Of a stretch of 64,000 bases of DNA, positions 44,500 to 55,821 are shown in pieces. Both the position numbers and the translations under genes were made by a program. Position 1 is the stretch's first letter. The number at the start of each line of letters is the position of its first letter. The notes under the pieces were generated by a model. It saw only the letters and a list, made by a program, of their open reading frames with translations. It did not search any database and was not told the DNA's origin. This stretch comes from Lunularia cruciata (lineage: Eukaryota; Streptophyta; Marchantiopsida; Lunulariales; Lunulariaceae). Location of the stretch: the NCBI GenBank assembly GCA_948567375.1, contig OX419758.1, forward strand, positions 3,353,001 through 3,417,000. Reading direction: 5' to 3'.

Positions 44500-45777
44500 T
44501 TGCTACAAGGATTAGAAGATGAAGAAAAGGAATTAGGAGGAGATTTAGATATGCTAGAATGTTTTATTAGTGGATAGGAGTATGCACATACTCATTGATA
44601 CTTGGAACCTCGTGTTACTTACCCTTGTAGTAGAGAGTTTGTGAAGGAGTATTTTAGAAATCTAGATACTAAGGCCTTTCACCAGCTTACTAGAATGGAT
44701 GGGGATTCTTTTTCAACATTAGTTGATTTGATTAAGACTCATGTGATTTTTGAGAAAAGGTACCAAAGAGAGCAAACACCCATGTGGATCCAAGTTGCCC
44801 TAGCATTGGATAGATTTGGTCATCACGGCAATGTAGCTTGTGTTGCACGGGGTTAAAATATTTGGGGCATTAGTGCTAGTTCAACAATTGCTTTTAATGA
44901 TAGAGTTATGACAACCATATTAGATGTGATGAGGAGTCAAGTTGCTTGGCCCGAACTCAAGGAGAGGAGGTGGATATCCACTATTTTTGAACAGAAAGGT
45001 TTTCCCGGTTGTGTTGGTTTGGTAGATGGAACATTGTTTCCTCTTGCAGCTTGACCAACTGTGGACGGGGAAATATATTTTAGCCGCAAGGGTTCATATT
45101 CTATAAACGGCCAAGTTATTTGTGATGATAAAAGGAGAGTTATACATTTTTTTGGAGGTATGTTTTATGTTATGTGTTCTTTTGTTAGGTATAATTTTGC
45201 AATGCATTGGTGATCCTTTTTGTTTAATTTACTAAAAATATGGCCTTTTTTATTTGCAGGAATGCCAAGGTCATGTCATGATATGACTTGTTTGAAAAAA
45301 TTGTCACTATGGAATGATTTGAACCTAAGAGGGAGGTGTTGCACTTTTGAGGCAATGGAGTACCTTTAAGGTGATTCGGGTTATGTACCCATGCATCACC
45401 TAGTCCCCACTTTCAAGCAAGCTCGCTCAAAGGACAAGCAGGATTTTAATAAATATTTAGCAAAGGCAAGAGTGATAAATGAGCATTGTATAGGAGTATT
45501 GAAAGCTAGATGGCATTCTCTTTGCGAGCTAAGAGTGCAAATGAAAGACAATAGTAGAAATGCTTATTTGTTAAAGTGGGTATCAGTGTGTATTATTTTA
45601 CATAATTTTTTAATCAATAGGTCTGACCTTTGGTCAGAGGATGATGGCGGATTTACAGAGGAAACTCAAATAGATTCAGAAATGTCCTTTCATGGTATAG
45701 AACTTGGTAGAGAAGAAAGTAGATCAAGGGTGATGCAACATTGCCTTGATTATAACAATGATGATATACTCAATTGA
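44500..45777 (+). pseudogene. PIF/Harbinger transposase (HARBI1-like nuclease), two exons
   Basis: The coding order is that of HARBI1-like DDE nucleases. An N-terminal part (REFVKEYFRNLDTKAFHQLT, QVALALDRFGHHGNVACVAR) precedes the first Asp in VGLVDGTLFPL. After an intron come MPRSCHDMTCLKKLSLWND, the second Asp in GDSGYVPMHH, and the Glu in INEHCIGVLKARWHSL. The C-terminal end reads SVCIILHNFLINRSD. Five in-frame stops (near 44576, 44599, 44854, 45052 and 45368) make it dead. The three catalytic residues are still readable. I did not find terminal inverted repeats. Confidence 0.8.
45158..45259 (+). other. Intron in the HARBI1-like gene
   Basis: This 102-bp intron starts GTATGTTT and ends TTTGCAG. 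Splicing joins TTTTTTGGAG to GAATGCCAAGG, keeping the frame (FFGGMPRS). The other relic at 41705-42215 has an acceptor-like TTTGCAAG at the same place. Confidence 0.75.
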
Positions 45778-45779
45778 TT

Positions 45780-46720
45780 GATTGAGATTCCATATAATGA
45801 AATATATATTTTTCAGTTATTCATCTTATATCTCATAGTCTGGTAACTTAAACCAGGAGTCTTTATCTTAGACCATGAGTGTATCTTGATGTAATATTGG
45901 GTAAGAATTTGAAGGATGCAAAAGAATTCTACGAAGCTTAATTTGTACATTTGTAAGGCCTTCGTTTACACTTACAAGGTGTGGTGTTCAGCAAGTTTAC
46001 ACTTGAAAGTCACTTGTCGGGTGTTGTTGGAAAAAAATGAGCCAATGTTGCAGACACCGTGAGATGACACTCGTACACGCTGGGTGCCACTCACAAGCTT
46101 AAAAAAGGGTCATCGAGTGGCACTCATGGACGCTCGTAGATGTTGGGGACCACACTGAAATATGCACAAATTAAATGCACTCATAGGCACTGGTAGGCAC
46201 CGGTGGTAGGTGCTGGTAGGCATTGCATGAATTATGCGATGCTTGCCTACGCCAATTGGCAACGTGGAGTGCCGCATGTTGCCGCTCGGGATTTGAGTTC
46301 TTTTTATTGAAAAAATGAAATTTTGCTTCCAAAGTGTACATTTTAGGATGTTTGGTATTGAGTTTTTTTCCAAATGCCTGGGTTCTATAAACCTTCTTCT
46401 TTTCAATTCTTGTCATTCTCGTGGGTGTGGATGTGTTAGAAAGCCTCATTCGCGAGTGTGTGGGGTGTTGGAAGGTTCATTTCGGGAGGGTGTGTGAGTT
46501 GTTCGAAGGAGAAAGAGCCATTTTGAGAAAGGGTCATTTTGCAAGGCAGAGGGTGTGCATGTGTGTGAGCCATTTCAAGACTGAGGTGTTCGGAAGGAAA
46601 GAGGTAAACTTCCTGGCTGAAGCATAGCTCGAAGGAGACTAACTCAAGAGAAGCAACAAGGAGTGATTGAGAAGAAAGATAAGAGAGCATTCAAGAGACT
46701 GAGAGCAAATTCAATTTCAA
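45780..46720. other. Spacer with GGCACTGGTAGG-type short repeats
   Basis: No gene is visible. Around 46150-46240 an irregular run of GGTAGGCACTGGTAGGCACC-type units is seen. Confidence 0.4.
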
Positions 46721-46722
46721 CC

Positions 46723-48284
46723 ATGGCAGAAATCTGGGGATACGAAAAGATAGTTGATGGGCCTGACATGAGAAATACTCAGGAAGGAGATTGGCTCATA
46801 GCATTCCATAGCATTCAACACCCAACCAATTTCATCAAGTGGTGTTGGCTAGACAAACATCAGATTCAAACTGCTGTTTTGGGAATTTGGGAGATTGATC
46901 TAGATGTAATGGGGCTCAAAATAACTCTTGGACTTCACTATCCACGGCCAGAGGTATTCTTCAAACCTTCCTCATTGTTTTCTTTTCATTCCACCTCAAG
47001 ATTTTCATTTATTTCAGGTTTATTGCTTCCAAATCATCAGCGCCTCCCAGCCTGTCTTGCATCACCTCCCAGTGCCTCCCAGTGCCTCCCAATGCCTCCC
47101 AACATCCTCCAATGCCATCCAACGCCATCCCAAACCCTAAATCCCTACGTGCAAGCGCCTTCCCCACGTGGCACCCAGTGTTTCTGCGGGGCCATGTGGC
47201 ACCAGCAACCCTGCGGACCTCCTTGTGTCTCCTCCCTATCCCACAGCGCCCACTAGCATCTATGCACGTCGTCCAACGCCATCCCTAGCCCCTAAACCCC
47301 TATGCGCAAGCATCTTCCCGTGATCCTGTGTGGCACCCAGCGGCTCCCTTGTTGTCTTGCAGCGCCATCCATCGCAGCTGCGCATGCAGGCACCATCCAT
47401 AGGCGCCCTCGTGCGGCATCAAGCGCCCTTCTAGCACTGTGCGGGGGCCACCGGAGGTCAGGAGCGCCTCTCCGTGCCATCGAGCGGCTCCTAATAGCGG
47501 CTCACAGTGGCAACCAGTGGCAATGCGCGGCAACCCATGGCTCTTTTGAGTGTTAATACTGTCCGTGAGCATCTTCGAGCGGCACCCCCTGAGCTTGAGT
47601 CCTTGGGAGAGAAGTTTGAGCTGATATTTTTGGTGGGTTTTGCAGGTCATTCTATGTACAAAGTTTATGAGTTCATGGGACAAGGTCTCTTGCACAGGTT
47701 TGGTAAGAGGTAGGCAGTTTCAATTGACTGCATATATAGTTAGAGATGCACTTGCCATGCCAAGGGAGAGAACACCAAGACAGAGGACAGTTCCTTACAC
47801 AACTGTTTCAGACTGGTTTCCACAAAGGGACAAGGTTGCAAAAAGATATCTTGCAAGGCAATGTGTATATCCTGCATTTTGAGCTTTCTTCTAGTTGATG
47901 GGTGCACTTGTTGCACTCACTATTAGGCCCAAGATTGTACATGGGCATTTGGTACTCAACACCAAGACCAAGTTGAGGAGATTTAGTGTGTAGGATTATG
48001 ATTGGGGAGAGTTATCTTTTAGAGCTATCATTGCAGAGATGGGGAGTTTGCAAAGCCAATTGAGGAGTCCTAAGGGGCGTAGGTTCAGAGTCACCTTCCT
48101 TGGATAGATACTCACGCATCTCTTTATGGAGAGAGGTTTCATTCCAAAGGAGGACTTGATGTACCTAAGAGATGGAGAGGAGGAGATTATACACAAGGGA
48201 GAGCATGATGATGATCATGAAGATGCAGATAGCTCGGATGAGGACGAGACTACTGATGATGGGGAGGATGAGGATGGTGAGTGA
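46723..48284 (+). pseudogene. Degenerate hypothetical gene, two exons possible, acidic C-terminus
   Basis: The first part (46723-46953) reads MAEIWGYEKIVDGPDMRNTQ and LDVMGLKITLGLHYPRPE without a stop. A possible intron (GTATTC at 46954 to TTTTGCAG at 47645) is unusually GC-rich. After it, 47646-48284 reads GRQFQLTAYIVRDALAMPRE, PYTTVSDWFPQRDKVAKRYL, LMGALVALTIRPKIVHGHLV, YDWGELSFRAIIAEMGSLQS and EDLMYLRDGEEEIIHKGEHD, ending in an Asp/Glu tail. Four in-frame stops and a one-base shift near 47707 break it. The protein looks conserved, but I do not recognise the family. It may be a transposon-encoded or dispersed plant protein. Confidence 0.5.
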
Positions 48285-48306
48285 TTGATTGATTAGGTTT
48301 GATTTT

Positions 48307-48310
<4 letters not shown>

Positions 48311-48358
<48 letters not shown>
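48311..48358. repeat. (AT)n microsatellite
   Basis: An uninterrupted AT dinucleotide tract of about 48 bp, just after the acidic tail of the hypothetical gene. Confidence 0.95.
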
Positions 48359-48361
<3 letters not shown>

Positions 48362-48569
48362 TATATTCGTATGTTGGAAAACATACAAAGTTCTTTTGTA
48401 TATACCATTACCGGATTTAATAAATGAGTTCATTTAAGAAGATTGAATTAATGAACTTGTGAATTTGTATATTTTTTAATTCAAATATGAATTTGTACTT
48501 GATGGATAACTAAATGTACCACTTGTGAACAGGTGTTCGACAGATTAGTGTTGAGACACATCCCTTACC

Positions 48570-50543
48570 CTTTTAGGCTAATTTGGCCTATTCATTACTT
48601 TGTTAGCCCTAACTAACTTTGTCACTCCATATTGTTATATATATCCCCACCGCTAGTTGGTGATGTCCTTGTTGCCATTGAAGCTTCAAACTCTTGGATG
48701 ACAATTTGTGCATTCTAGAAATGAGAAAGAGGTTCCCAAGTGGCATCATGAAGGAGATACTCTTTCCAAAGGATCTTGTACTCCGTATGTTGTCGATGGC
48801 CTTGTTGAACATGGTAACATGCAAGGATATGATCAACTTTGTATTCCTCTTGATCATTGATAAGGATAGGAGGAGGAGGAGGTTGGATATGAGAGGAAAA
48901 AGAATATGGGTGAGGAAAAAAAGTTTTCAACTTGGAAATGTGAAAGACAAGGTGGATGCACATAAGATAAGGCAAGGCAAGTCGATAAGCAACAAGAGAG
49001 ATGATTTGGGTGACATCAAATGGTCCTATCCAATTAGGTGCAAGTTTACAAACTTAGGAAGCAAGTGGAGGGGTAGGTAACTATAGGAGAGCATGACCAT
49101 ATCACCCACTTGAAAGGTGAGATCACAATGATGGTGGTCCGCACATTGTTTCTGATAGTTTTGAGCAACAAGGAGATGAGATTTAGCTTGTTGGAAGGAT
49201 TGGGATATGGTGGTCAAGAAGTTGGAAGTATGAGGAACATGAGAGGGAGGAGGAGAAAGAAGAAAATATGGAACAAGTGGATCTTGGCCAAAATGAAGGA
49301 AGAAAGGAGAGAATCTAGTGCTTGCCTACTTGGAATTATTATATGCAAACTACGTAGCTGTAAGACATTCATCCCAATTGGTATGGTGGATGTTAACGAA
49401 GGCACAAAGCATATCCTCCAAGGTGCAATTTGTGCATTCAATTTGTCCATTAGTTTGAGGTAGGCCATAGACAAAGAAGGCTTGGTGTCAAGTATTTGGA
49501 AGATTGCTTGCCAAAATTTCCCATTGAATTGAAGATCACAATTGGAGATGAGTACATAAGGTATCCCATGATGCTTAAGATGATGTCAAAGTAAATCTAC
49601 ACTAATGTTGGAGCATCTACAATATCAAAGGTCGGTGCCAAATGGAGTTGCTTATTAAGCTTATCCACAAACACCACAATTGTTGTGTGATCTTGCTTCA
49701 TCTTGGGCAAGGATGTGATGAGATCCAAGCTCACGTGTTCCCATCAAGAAAATGGAATGGGGAGTGGTTGAAGGAGTCCGCTCAATTTTTGGCTGTTGGA
49801 ATTGTTGTGTTGGTAGCTCTCACATGATTGGACAAATTCTCAAACATTTTTTTGCATGTTGGGCCACTACCATTGGCGTTGGAGAGTACCCAAGGTCTTG
49901 TCCACACCCATGTGACCAGCGATTTGTAAGTCATGGGCTTCTTGGTTAGAACATAAATCCAATTCTCACAAAATAGAAGGCCTTCCTTGAAGGAGAATGT
50001 GTTGTACTACTTGTCACATGTTGGAAGACAATCTTGTACCATCTGAAAGAAAGGATCTTGTTGTAAAGCGGTCTTAAACTTGATTTGGACTTTTCAGTCA
50101 ATTGATACCGTCATAATTGCCATCGTGATGAGAGGAAGCGACTCCAAATCAAGTCATCATGATAGGGCATTAGGGATGATGTGGAACTGATTGGGTTTAT
50201 ACTCAAGTTTGATATCAAAAAATTGTAGTTGTTCTTTCCATTAATGATGTCAACTCTTCATGTGTTCCAAGTGTAATGTCTACAACAAAGGTTTGTGATC
50301 AATTTTCATGATCACTTGTTTCCCCAAGAGATAATGACTCCATACCTTGGTCACATATATCATTGCTAGTTATTCCCAATCTCAAGTAGAGTAATTCCTT
50401 TCTATTGTATTTAGTCAGCGAGACACAAAAGGCAATGAGATGTAATACATCTAGGAATTTCTATTGCAACATGACTCCAATTGCAAAGTTAGAAGCATTT
50501 AAATCAACCACACAAGGTAGTTGAGGATCATATGGTTGAAGAA
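48570..50543 (-). mobile_element. Family B element 3' part, minus strand, cut by a C element
   Basis: The LTR start (minus strand TATAACAATATGGAG) ends at 48639 after a GGTGGGGATATA purine tract. Only about 70 bp of the LTR remain. Pol follows in minus orientation: chromodomain at about 48640-48860, integrase at about 48900-50000, and RNase H reaching 50543. There the C LTR begins, so C was inserted into the B RNase H. Only one side of the insertion is in the window. Confidence 0.85.
48640..50543 (-). pseudogene. pol: Family B pol (RNase H, integrase, chromodomain)
   Basis: The minus strand matches 13990-15905 of the complete B element. Readable parts include the QSFQQAKSHLLVAQNYQKQC segment (49026-49217), the integrase core downstream of AYLKLMDKLNAQIAPWRICF, and the chromodomain at the end. 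Many stops and frameshifts are present. Confidence 0.8.
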
Positions 50544-51280
50544 TGTAATACTCCAAGGACAAGAGAAGAGAGAGAAACACAAATTACACACTCAACATTT
50601 GGTGCCCCAAAGGAGCACCTTCTCTTTATTATATAGACAAAGAGGATCTCCTCCAAGGAAGCTCCACCATAGGATTAGGCACACAGATAGGTGATATGTC
50701 AGCAAGCTCCATCCTTGGATTATTTACTTGGATGGGTGACATGTTGGTCTAGGTCCTATCTGGTTGGTCAAACAAGCTTTGACCGGAGGGAATCTTTAGA
50801 GAATCTTCTTGTAGGAGTCTCAAAATCACATAAGGTATTGTTGGAAAGATCTTGATGAGACAAACCAAGGGGGAGGGAAGGCTAGCCTTTCCTTCATTGG
50901 GGGGGGGGGGAATCTGTACATTTTTTAGGCCTAATTCATCCGTTTAGGTCTCCAAAATTGCCTTCAAAGATTTTAGGCATATTTTGATTCCTACTCTATT
51001 AGTAGAAATCCCCTTTTGGTGGTACCTCTTTCTGATCTATTTAGTCTATCATGTGTAACATCCTCCCAGATGTTACCAAACCAATTCTCACCTTTAAATC
51101 ATATGTCTAGCTATTGGTTCTAAGGTTCTCAAGTCTATTTTGGTTTCTGCACTATTAGTAGAAGTACTCTTTTGGTGATACTTCTATCTGATCTATTTTG
51201 ACCATCATGTATAACATCATTCTAGATGTTACTTAACCAAATTTCACATCTAGATCATATGGCTAGCTCTTGCTATTACA
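50544..51280 (-). repeat. Family C 3' LTR
   Basis: This minus-strand LTR of about 737 bp starts TGTAATAGCAAGAGC (at 51280) and ends CCTTGGAGTATTACA (at 50544). A poly(G) run of 12 lies at about 50900-50911. The first 240 bp contain a partial tandem duplication around TAACATC..AGATGTTAC blocks. Confidence 0.85.
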
Positions 51281-51296
51281 TACCTTCCTCCTTTTA
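51281..51296 (-). other. Family C polypurine tract
   Basis: On the minus strand AAAAGGAGGAAGGTA directly precedes the LTR start TGTAATAGC. Confidence 0.7.
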
Positions 51297-51510
51297 AGAC
51301 ACAACGTCCTTGTTGTGCAATTGTTGCTCAAATGCTTGCACCAACACCGGTGCATGTGTCAAATTGGCAGCGGGCTCCCAGGTTGCTTCATAGAGGGGGT
51401 AACGTTTCCATTGTACTAGATAGTCCACCCGTGGATGGCGCGTATTCTCCAAAAACATGCATGTGTTTTTGGAGAATACGCTCCACTTCATATTCCTCTA
51501 TGCCATCAAT
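51294..51510 (-). pseudogene. Family C chromodomain with inverted repeat
   Basis: The minus-strand frame reads RHPRVDYLVQWKRYPLYEAT, with the chromodomain core YLVxWK.YP.xEATWE. The residues before it (SVFSKNTCMFLENTRH) are coded by an 18-bp perfect inverted repeat (51440-51457 and 51464-51481), so the start of the domain has been overwritten. Confidence 0.75.
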
Positions 51511-51549
51511 GAGTGTTGGACAAGGTCAAATATCTTAGGTGGAATGACC

Positions 51550-52582
51550 CTAGCTTGAGCAGGGAGCATATTTGCATAGTAGGGAAACATGGAACACGAG
51601 ATGGATCTTCATGTGTGGTGGTAGCTCAAGGTGATTGGCCACAGTGCTGACGCGACAAAGAATCAAAAAAGGCCCAATAAAACAAGGTCTGAGCTTATGA
51701 GGTCCAACTAATGTGAGGTTGGTTGTTGATAGCCACACTTGATCCCCAACATTGAACTCCATGTGCCTACGGTGTGCATCAACATATTGCTTCTATTGAT
51801 TTTGTGCAATCTGTAATCTATGCTTGGCGTTCTCCACACCTTGTTGGATTTTAGAAACAAACGTGTTGACTGCATCAACCTTGGTAGCCACTGGACGGAT
51901 CTTCATCAAGCTAGAAGGTGTGAAGGGATACCCACCATACATGAGGAAGAACGGAGTGACTTGGGTGGATACATTCACTGAATTGTTGTAAGCAAATTCC
52001 ACCGAACGGGAGTAGGGTGTCCCACCTCTCTTGCTCTTCTAAGGTGAAGCCGCGTAACATATCTTCAATCGTGTGATAAGCCCGCTTTGTTTGGCCACCT
52101 ATTTGTGGGTGGTAAGCTGTGGACATAGCCAACTTGGTTTTGAAGAAACCAAAGAGTGTTTGCCAAAACAAACTAGTGAATTGAGTGCCTCTATTAGTGA
52201 TAAGTACTCTACACAAGCCATGGTGAGAGAAGACTACATCTAAGTATAATTGAGCTAGTTGTGGAGCGGTCACATCCTTGGTGGTAGGGCATACATGAAT
52301 CATTTTGATGAGCCGGTCCACAAAGACCACGATGGAGTCAAACCCTGAGGTGGTCTTGGATAATTCATAGATGAGATCCATACTCACTTGTTCCCAACGT
52401 TGGGTAGGCGTGGGGAGAGGTTGAAGGAGCCTTGCAGGAGCTTGATTAGAAGCTTTGTTCTGTTGACAAAGTAGGCAGCTGTGCACATAGTCCATCACAT
52501 CGTTGCTCATCTTAGGCCAATAGTAATGGCGCTGGATTGCATCCAAGGTCTTGTCCACTCTGACATGACCTGCAATGGCCAA
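51550..52582 (-). pseudogene. pol: Family C integrase
   Basis: The zinc finger GHVRVDKTL...CLLCQQNKA (about 52582-52440) is followed by SMDLIYELSK (first Asp) and a core. In that core the usual DRGTQF reads ITNRGTQF and the usual QTERxN reads QTKRAYHTIED. Two of the three catalytic residues (D to N, E to K) are therefore changed. The C-terminal frames 51793-52002 and 51550-51762 include VGDQVWLSTTNLTLVGPHKL, the GPF..L..VG-like tail of gypsy integrases. Confidence 0.8.
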
Positions 52583-52795
52583 ATCATGCTAATCATGCTA
52601 TGAATGCTATGAATCATTATGCTAGAATGGTGGTGCATAATTTTGGGACATTTGGGATCCATAATCTACCATCACAAAAAGTGAGTCCTTGGGTGTTAGT
52701 GATGCCTTTGGATGATTGCGCTTCTACAATCTATGGATCAGTTTTTGTAGCAGCCCAAATCTCTGGCCAGAATTCAGGGTTAATCTTAACCTCTG

Positions 52796-53992
52796 TCACC
52801 AAGTTGTTTGCCATTGGCATGCGGGGAATGCATCTACAAGTTGATTCTTACTTTCCATGTATGTGATTGTCATGTTGAAGTGTTGTTGCCACTTTGCCCA
52901 CCGAATCTGGCAACAAGATAGATCCTTCTGCGTCTTGAGGTAGACTAGAGGTTTGTGGTCTATCTCTACTACAAATGCCTTCTTGCCTAGATAGTGCTTC
53001 CAATGCTTGGTTGCCAGAACGATGGCTAGCTCTTCTTGTTCTATGGTGTGGTAGTTGCGCTCTACCGGTAACAACTTTGGAGAGAAATATGCAATTGGAT
53101 GTCATCCGTGATGCCACTCTTGTTGTAGGACTGCTCCTATTGCTACGCTTGATGCATCTATAGCTAACTTGATTGGACGTTTTGGGTCATACCACTTCAA
53201 GATTGGTGCATGTAGCAAGGTGGCTTTCAATTCTTGAAAGGATAACTCTTGTGCGGTTCTCCATGTCCACTTCTTCCCCTTGCCAAGTAGTATTGTTAAA
53301 GACTATGCAACCTTGGAGAAGTCCTTGAAAAATCTACAATAGAATCCTGTCAACCCCAAGAAGCTCTTGAGTTGAGTCTGATCTTCTAGGGCACTCCATT
53401 TTTGAATGCCCTCTGCACTTACTCTATGCCCCAAGTAGTCTATTTCAGACTTGCCAAACTTGCACTTTGAGATTTTGGCATACAATCAATTCTATCTTAG
53501 GATCTGGAGGACTTCTTGTAGATGTTGTTTGTGTTCCATCATTGTGCTATTGTATACTAAGATATCATCCAAGAAGACAATGACAAACTTATCCAAGTAT
53601 GGATGAAATATGTCATTCATTAGACTCATGAAAGTGGTAGGTGCATTGGTGAGGCCAAAAGGCATCATAAGATACTCAAAGTGGCCATACTTGGTTTGAA
53701 AGGCAGTTTTGTACACATCCTCTTCTATAATTTGGATTTGATTGTAACCACTCTACAAGTCCAATTTGGTGAAGTATCTTGCTGCATGGAGTTGATCAAA
53801 CAGGTCATCCATGCAAGGTAAGGGGTATTTGTTCTTCATTGTTTGTTGATTGAGACCTTGATAGTCAATGTACATGCACATTGTACCATCCTTCTTCTTC
53901 ACAAACAAGACATGAGCCCCATATGGTGATACGCTAGGTTGGATGAACCCCTTCTGTAGCATCTCCTCAATTTGAGTCTTACACTCCTCCAA
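52796..53992 (-). pseudogene. pol: Family C RT and RNase H
   Basis: RT frames 53753-53992 and 53492-53716 read [20 protein letters not shown]-type sequence and [13 protein letters not shown], the catalytic FLDD. Frame 53303-53485 holds the thumb (GHRVSAEG). RNase H (52796-53117) shows NYHTIEQEELAIVLATKHWK and VVEIDHKPLVY. Frameshifts separate the domains. Confidence 0.8.
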
Positions 53993-54400
53993 CTCATAAG
54001 GTGATATGCAATATGGGGCATTATAAGGAGGTGTCTTCCCCAGGAGTGTCTCAATTTTATGATCTACTCTCCTTTTTGGTGATAATCATGAGGGCAGATC
54101 ATCGGGAAAGATATGTTGAAATTCATCCACCATAGCTTTCAATTTCTCAAGAATTTTTCCATCGAGTTGTGCACTCTAGACTTCTCTTCTTAGACCCATG
54201 AAACATCTATTGGTCTTATAGACAGTTGCCGTCCCTATGACATATAGAGGCAGATCCTACTTGGGTGATTTTTCTTTAACTCCAATGATTGACCATTGGT
54301 GGGTTCTCACTACTTTCTTCCTCCAATCTACCATAGGGTTGTAATGCTCCATCCATGGCATGCCTAAGATTGCATCATAACGAGCTAATTGTATCACTCA

Positions 54401-54628
54401 CTACTCAATTGCTTCCTGATATTCTCCTACAAAGAGTGTGACCCGTCTAGGTAATGATTCAATCCTCTTTGTTTGTCCATTAGGCAACTCTACTTCTTCA
54501 CTCCCATCTCTCTTTAGATCCATTCCCAATCTTATTGCAACAACGCGAGATAAGAAATTCTCTATTGCTCTCGGATTGATTAATACTCTCACTTGATTGC
54601 CTTCTAGGACTCCATTCATGACAATCAA
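54401..54628 (-). pseudogene. Family C protease
   Basis: The minus strand reads VLINPRAIENFLSRVVAIRL, where the DSG of the retroviral-type aspartic protease is NPR. It is inactive. It matches 21051-21290. Confidence 0.7.
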
Positions 54629-54829
54629 TTGTGAGGTTGCCTTTCAAGATCTTTGCACATTAGTCTTCTTCCTTCCCTCACTTATCTTCTTCCTTACTGA
54701 GCCAGTAAGGTCGTGAGCTACATTTACTTGCAATCTTTGTTTTCCAAAGTGTTTTCCACCTCCTCCTCTTCAATGCGCCTCTCCATGTTGTTCAAAGATC
54801 ACTTGTATGAAGGCACTTGCACTCTAGGG

Positions 54830-55821
54830 AAATGAGTGCGACAGTTGGTAGATATGTGCTGAATACGGCCACAATTGTAACAACGGCGTTGTTCTCCTCA
54901 AGTTCCTTCTCGTCATGGGACTCCATCTCTTTGTTCTTCTACCCGTCCACGCTCCCCTTGAAGCGGTCATGCTCCTCAATCTCAAAATCAAAGGTTGCCC
55001 AATTCCATTGGTACAAGTCCACCCATGTATGGCATTTCTGCCCAATAATGTTGAGGTGGAACTACTCCTTCACTTCCACCCAATGCTTTTCCTATTCTTT
55101 GTGCACAAGCAATGGCTTCAAATACCTTGTGAGGATTTTGCACCATGACTTCTTGGCAAATCCGCTCCTTTAACCCTTGTTTGAAGTTATTGAGAGCCTC
55201 TATTGGACTCATGTCAGTTATTGCAACTTGTAGATCCAGAAATGCCTCCACATACTCTTGTATGCTATTCTTTTGTCTCAATCCCCATAATCGGGTTTGA
55301 GCCATCTGCACAAAATCCACCGATTTGAAATTCTTCAATAATCCTTCTTGCATTGATGTCCACATGACCTCCCTTCTCTCTGCCAACATGGATCATTCCC
55401 AAGCATCATACCATGTGAGGGCTTTATCGGTCAAGTACCCACATGCAAACACGCCTGTAGCATGCTTTGTGATCTCTATTGAGAACAATTGGAAATATTG
55501 ATTCATTCTTGAGATCCAATTTTCCACTACCCCCATCATACGCTGCTCTTTGTAAGGCTTGATGTTGAAGGTCTTCTTCATCCAGAGTAGCAATGTGGCT
55601 TCATCATTGATAGGGTTTGTAGGTACAGGTGCTTCTCTAAGTACTTCAGTTGTAGGAACTAGGTTTTGAGATGGCTCTTCTTCTTGCATGGCTTGATCGT
55701 TCTTGAGGATCTTCACTTAACTTTGTAATGTCTCCATGGTCATCTTAATCTCTCAAAATTCATTTAACATCCCTTGCATTCCTTGCACCAGCTCTTGCAA
55801 TTGTGGATCCATGGTTCCTAC
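54830..55821 (-). pseudogene. gag: Family C gag with zinc knuckle
   Basis: Capsid frames 55393-55716 (DEATLLLWMKKTFNIKPYKE) and 54988-55389 (FLDLQVAITDMSPIEALNNF) are followed on the minus strand by the CCHC knuckle C-YN-C-GRIQ-H-ISTN-C at about 54840-54895. The knuckle is intact here, unlike in the first C copy. An ATG-containing start lies near 55820. Confidence 0.75.

Noticed and set aside
47040-47560. Coding frames in the GC-rich part (about 47080-47560 plus and 47300-47695 minus)
   Set aside because: Repeat-rich composition gives open frames on both strands without consistent protein character. I treat it as part of a possible intron.
48311-48358. Regulatory or origin function for the AT tract
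   Set aside because: It is a simple dinucleotide microsatellite with no other supporting feature.
50900-50911. G-quadruplex-like poly(G) as a feature
   Set aside because: It is a plain homopolymer inside the C LTR, and the other C LTRs have a shorter or different tract.
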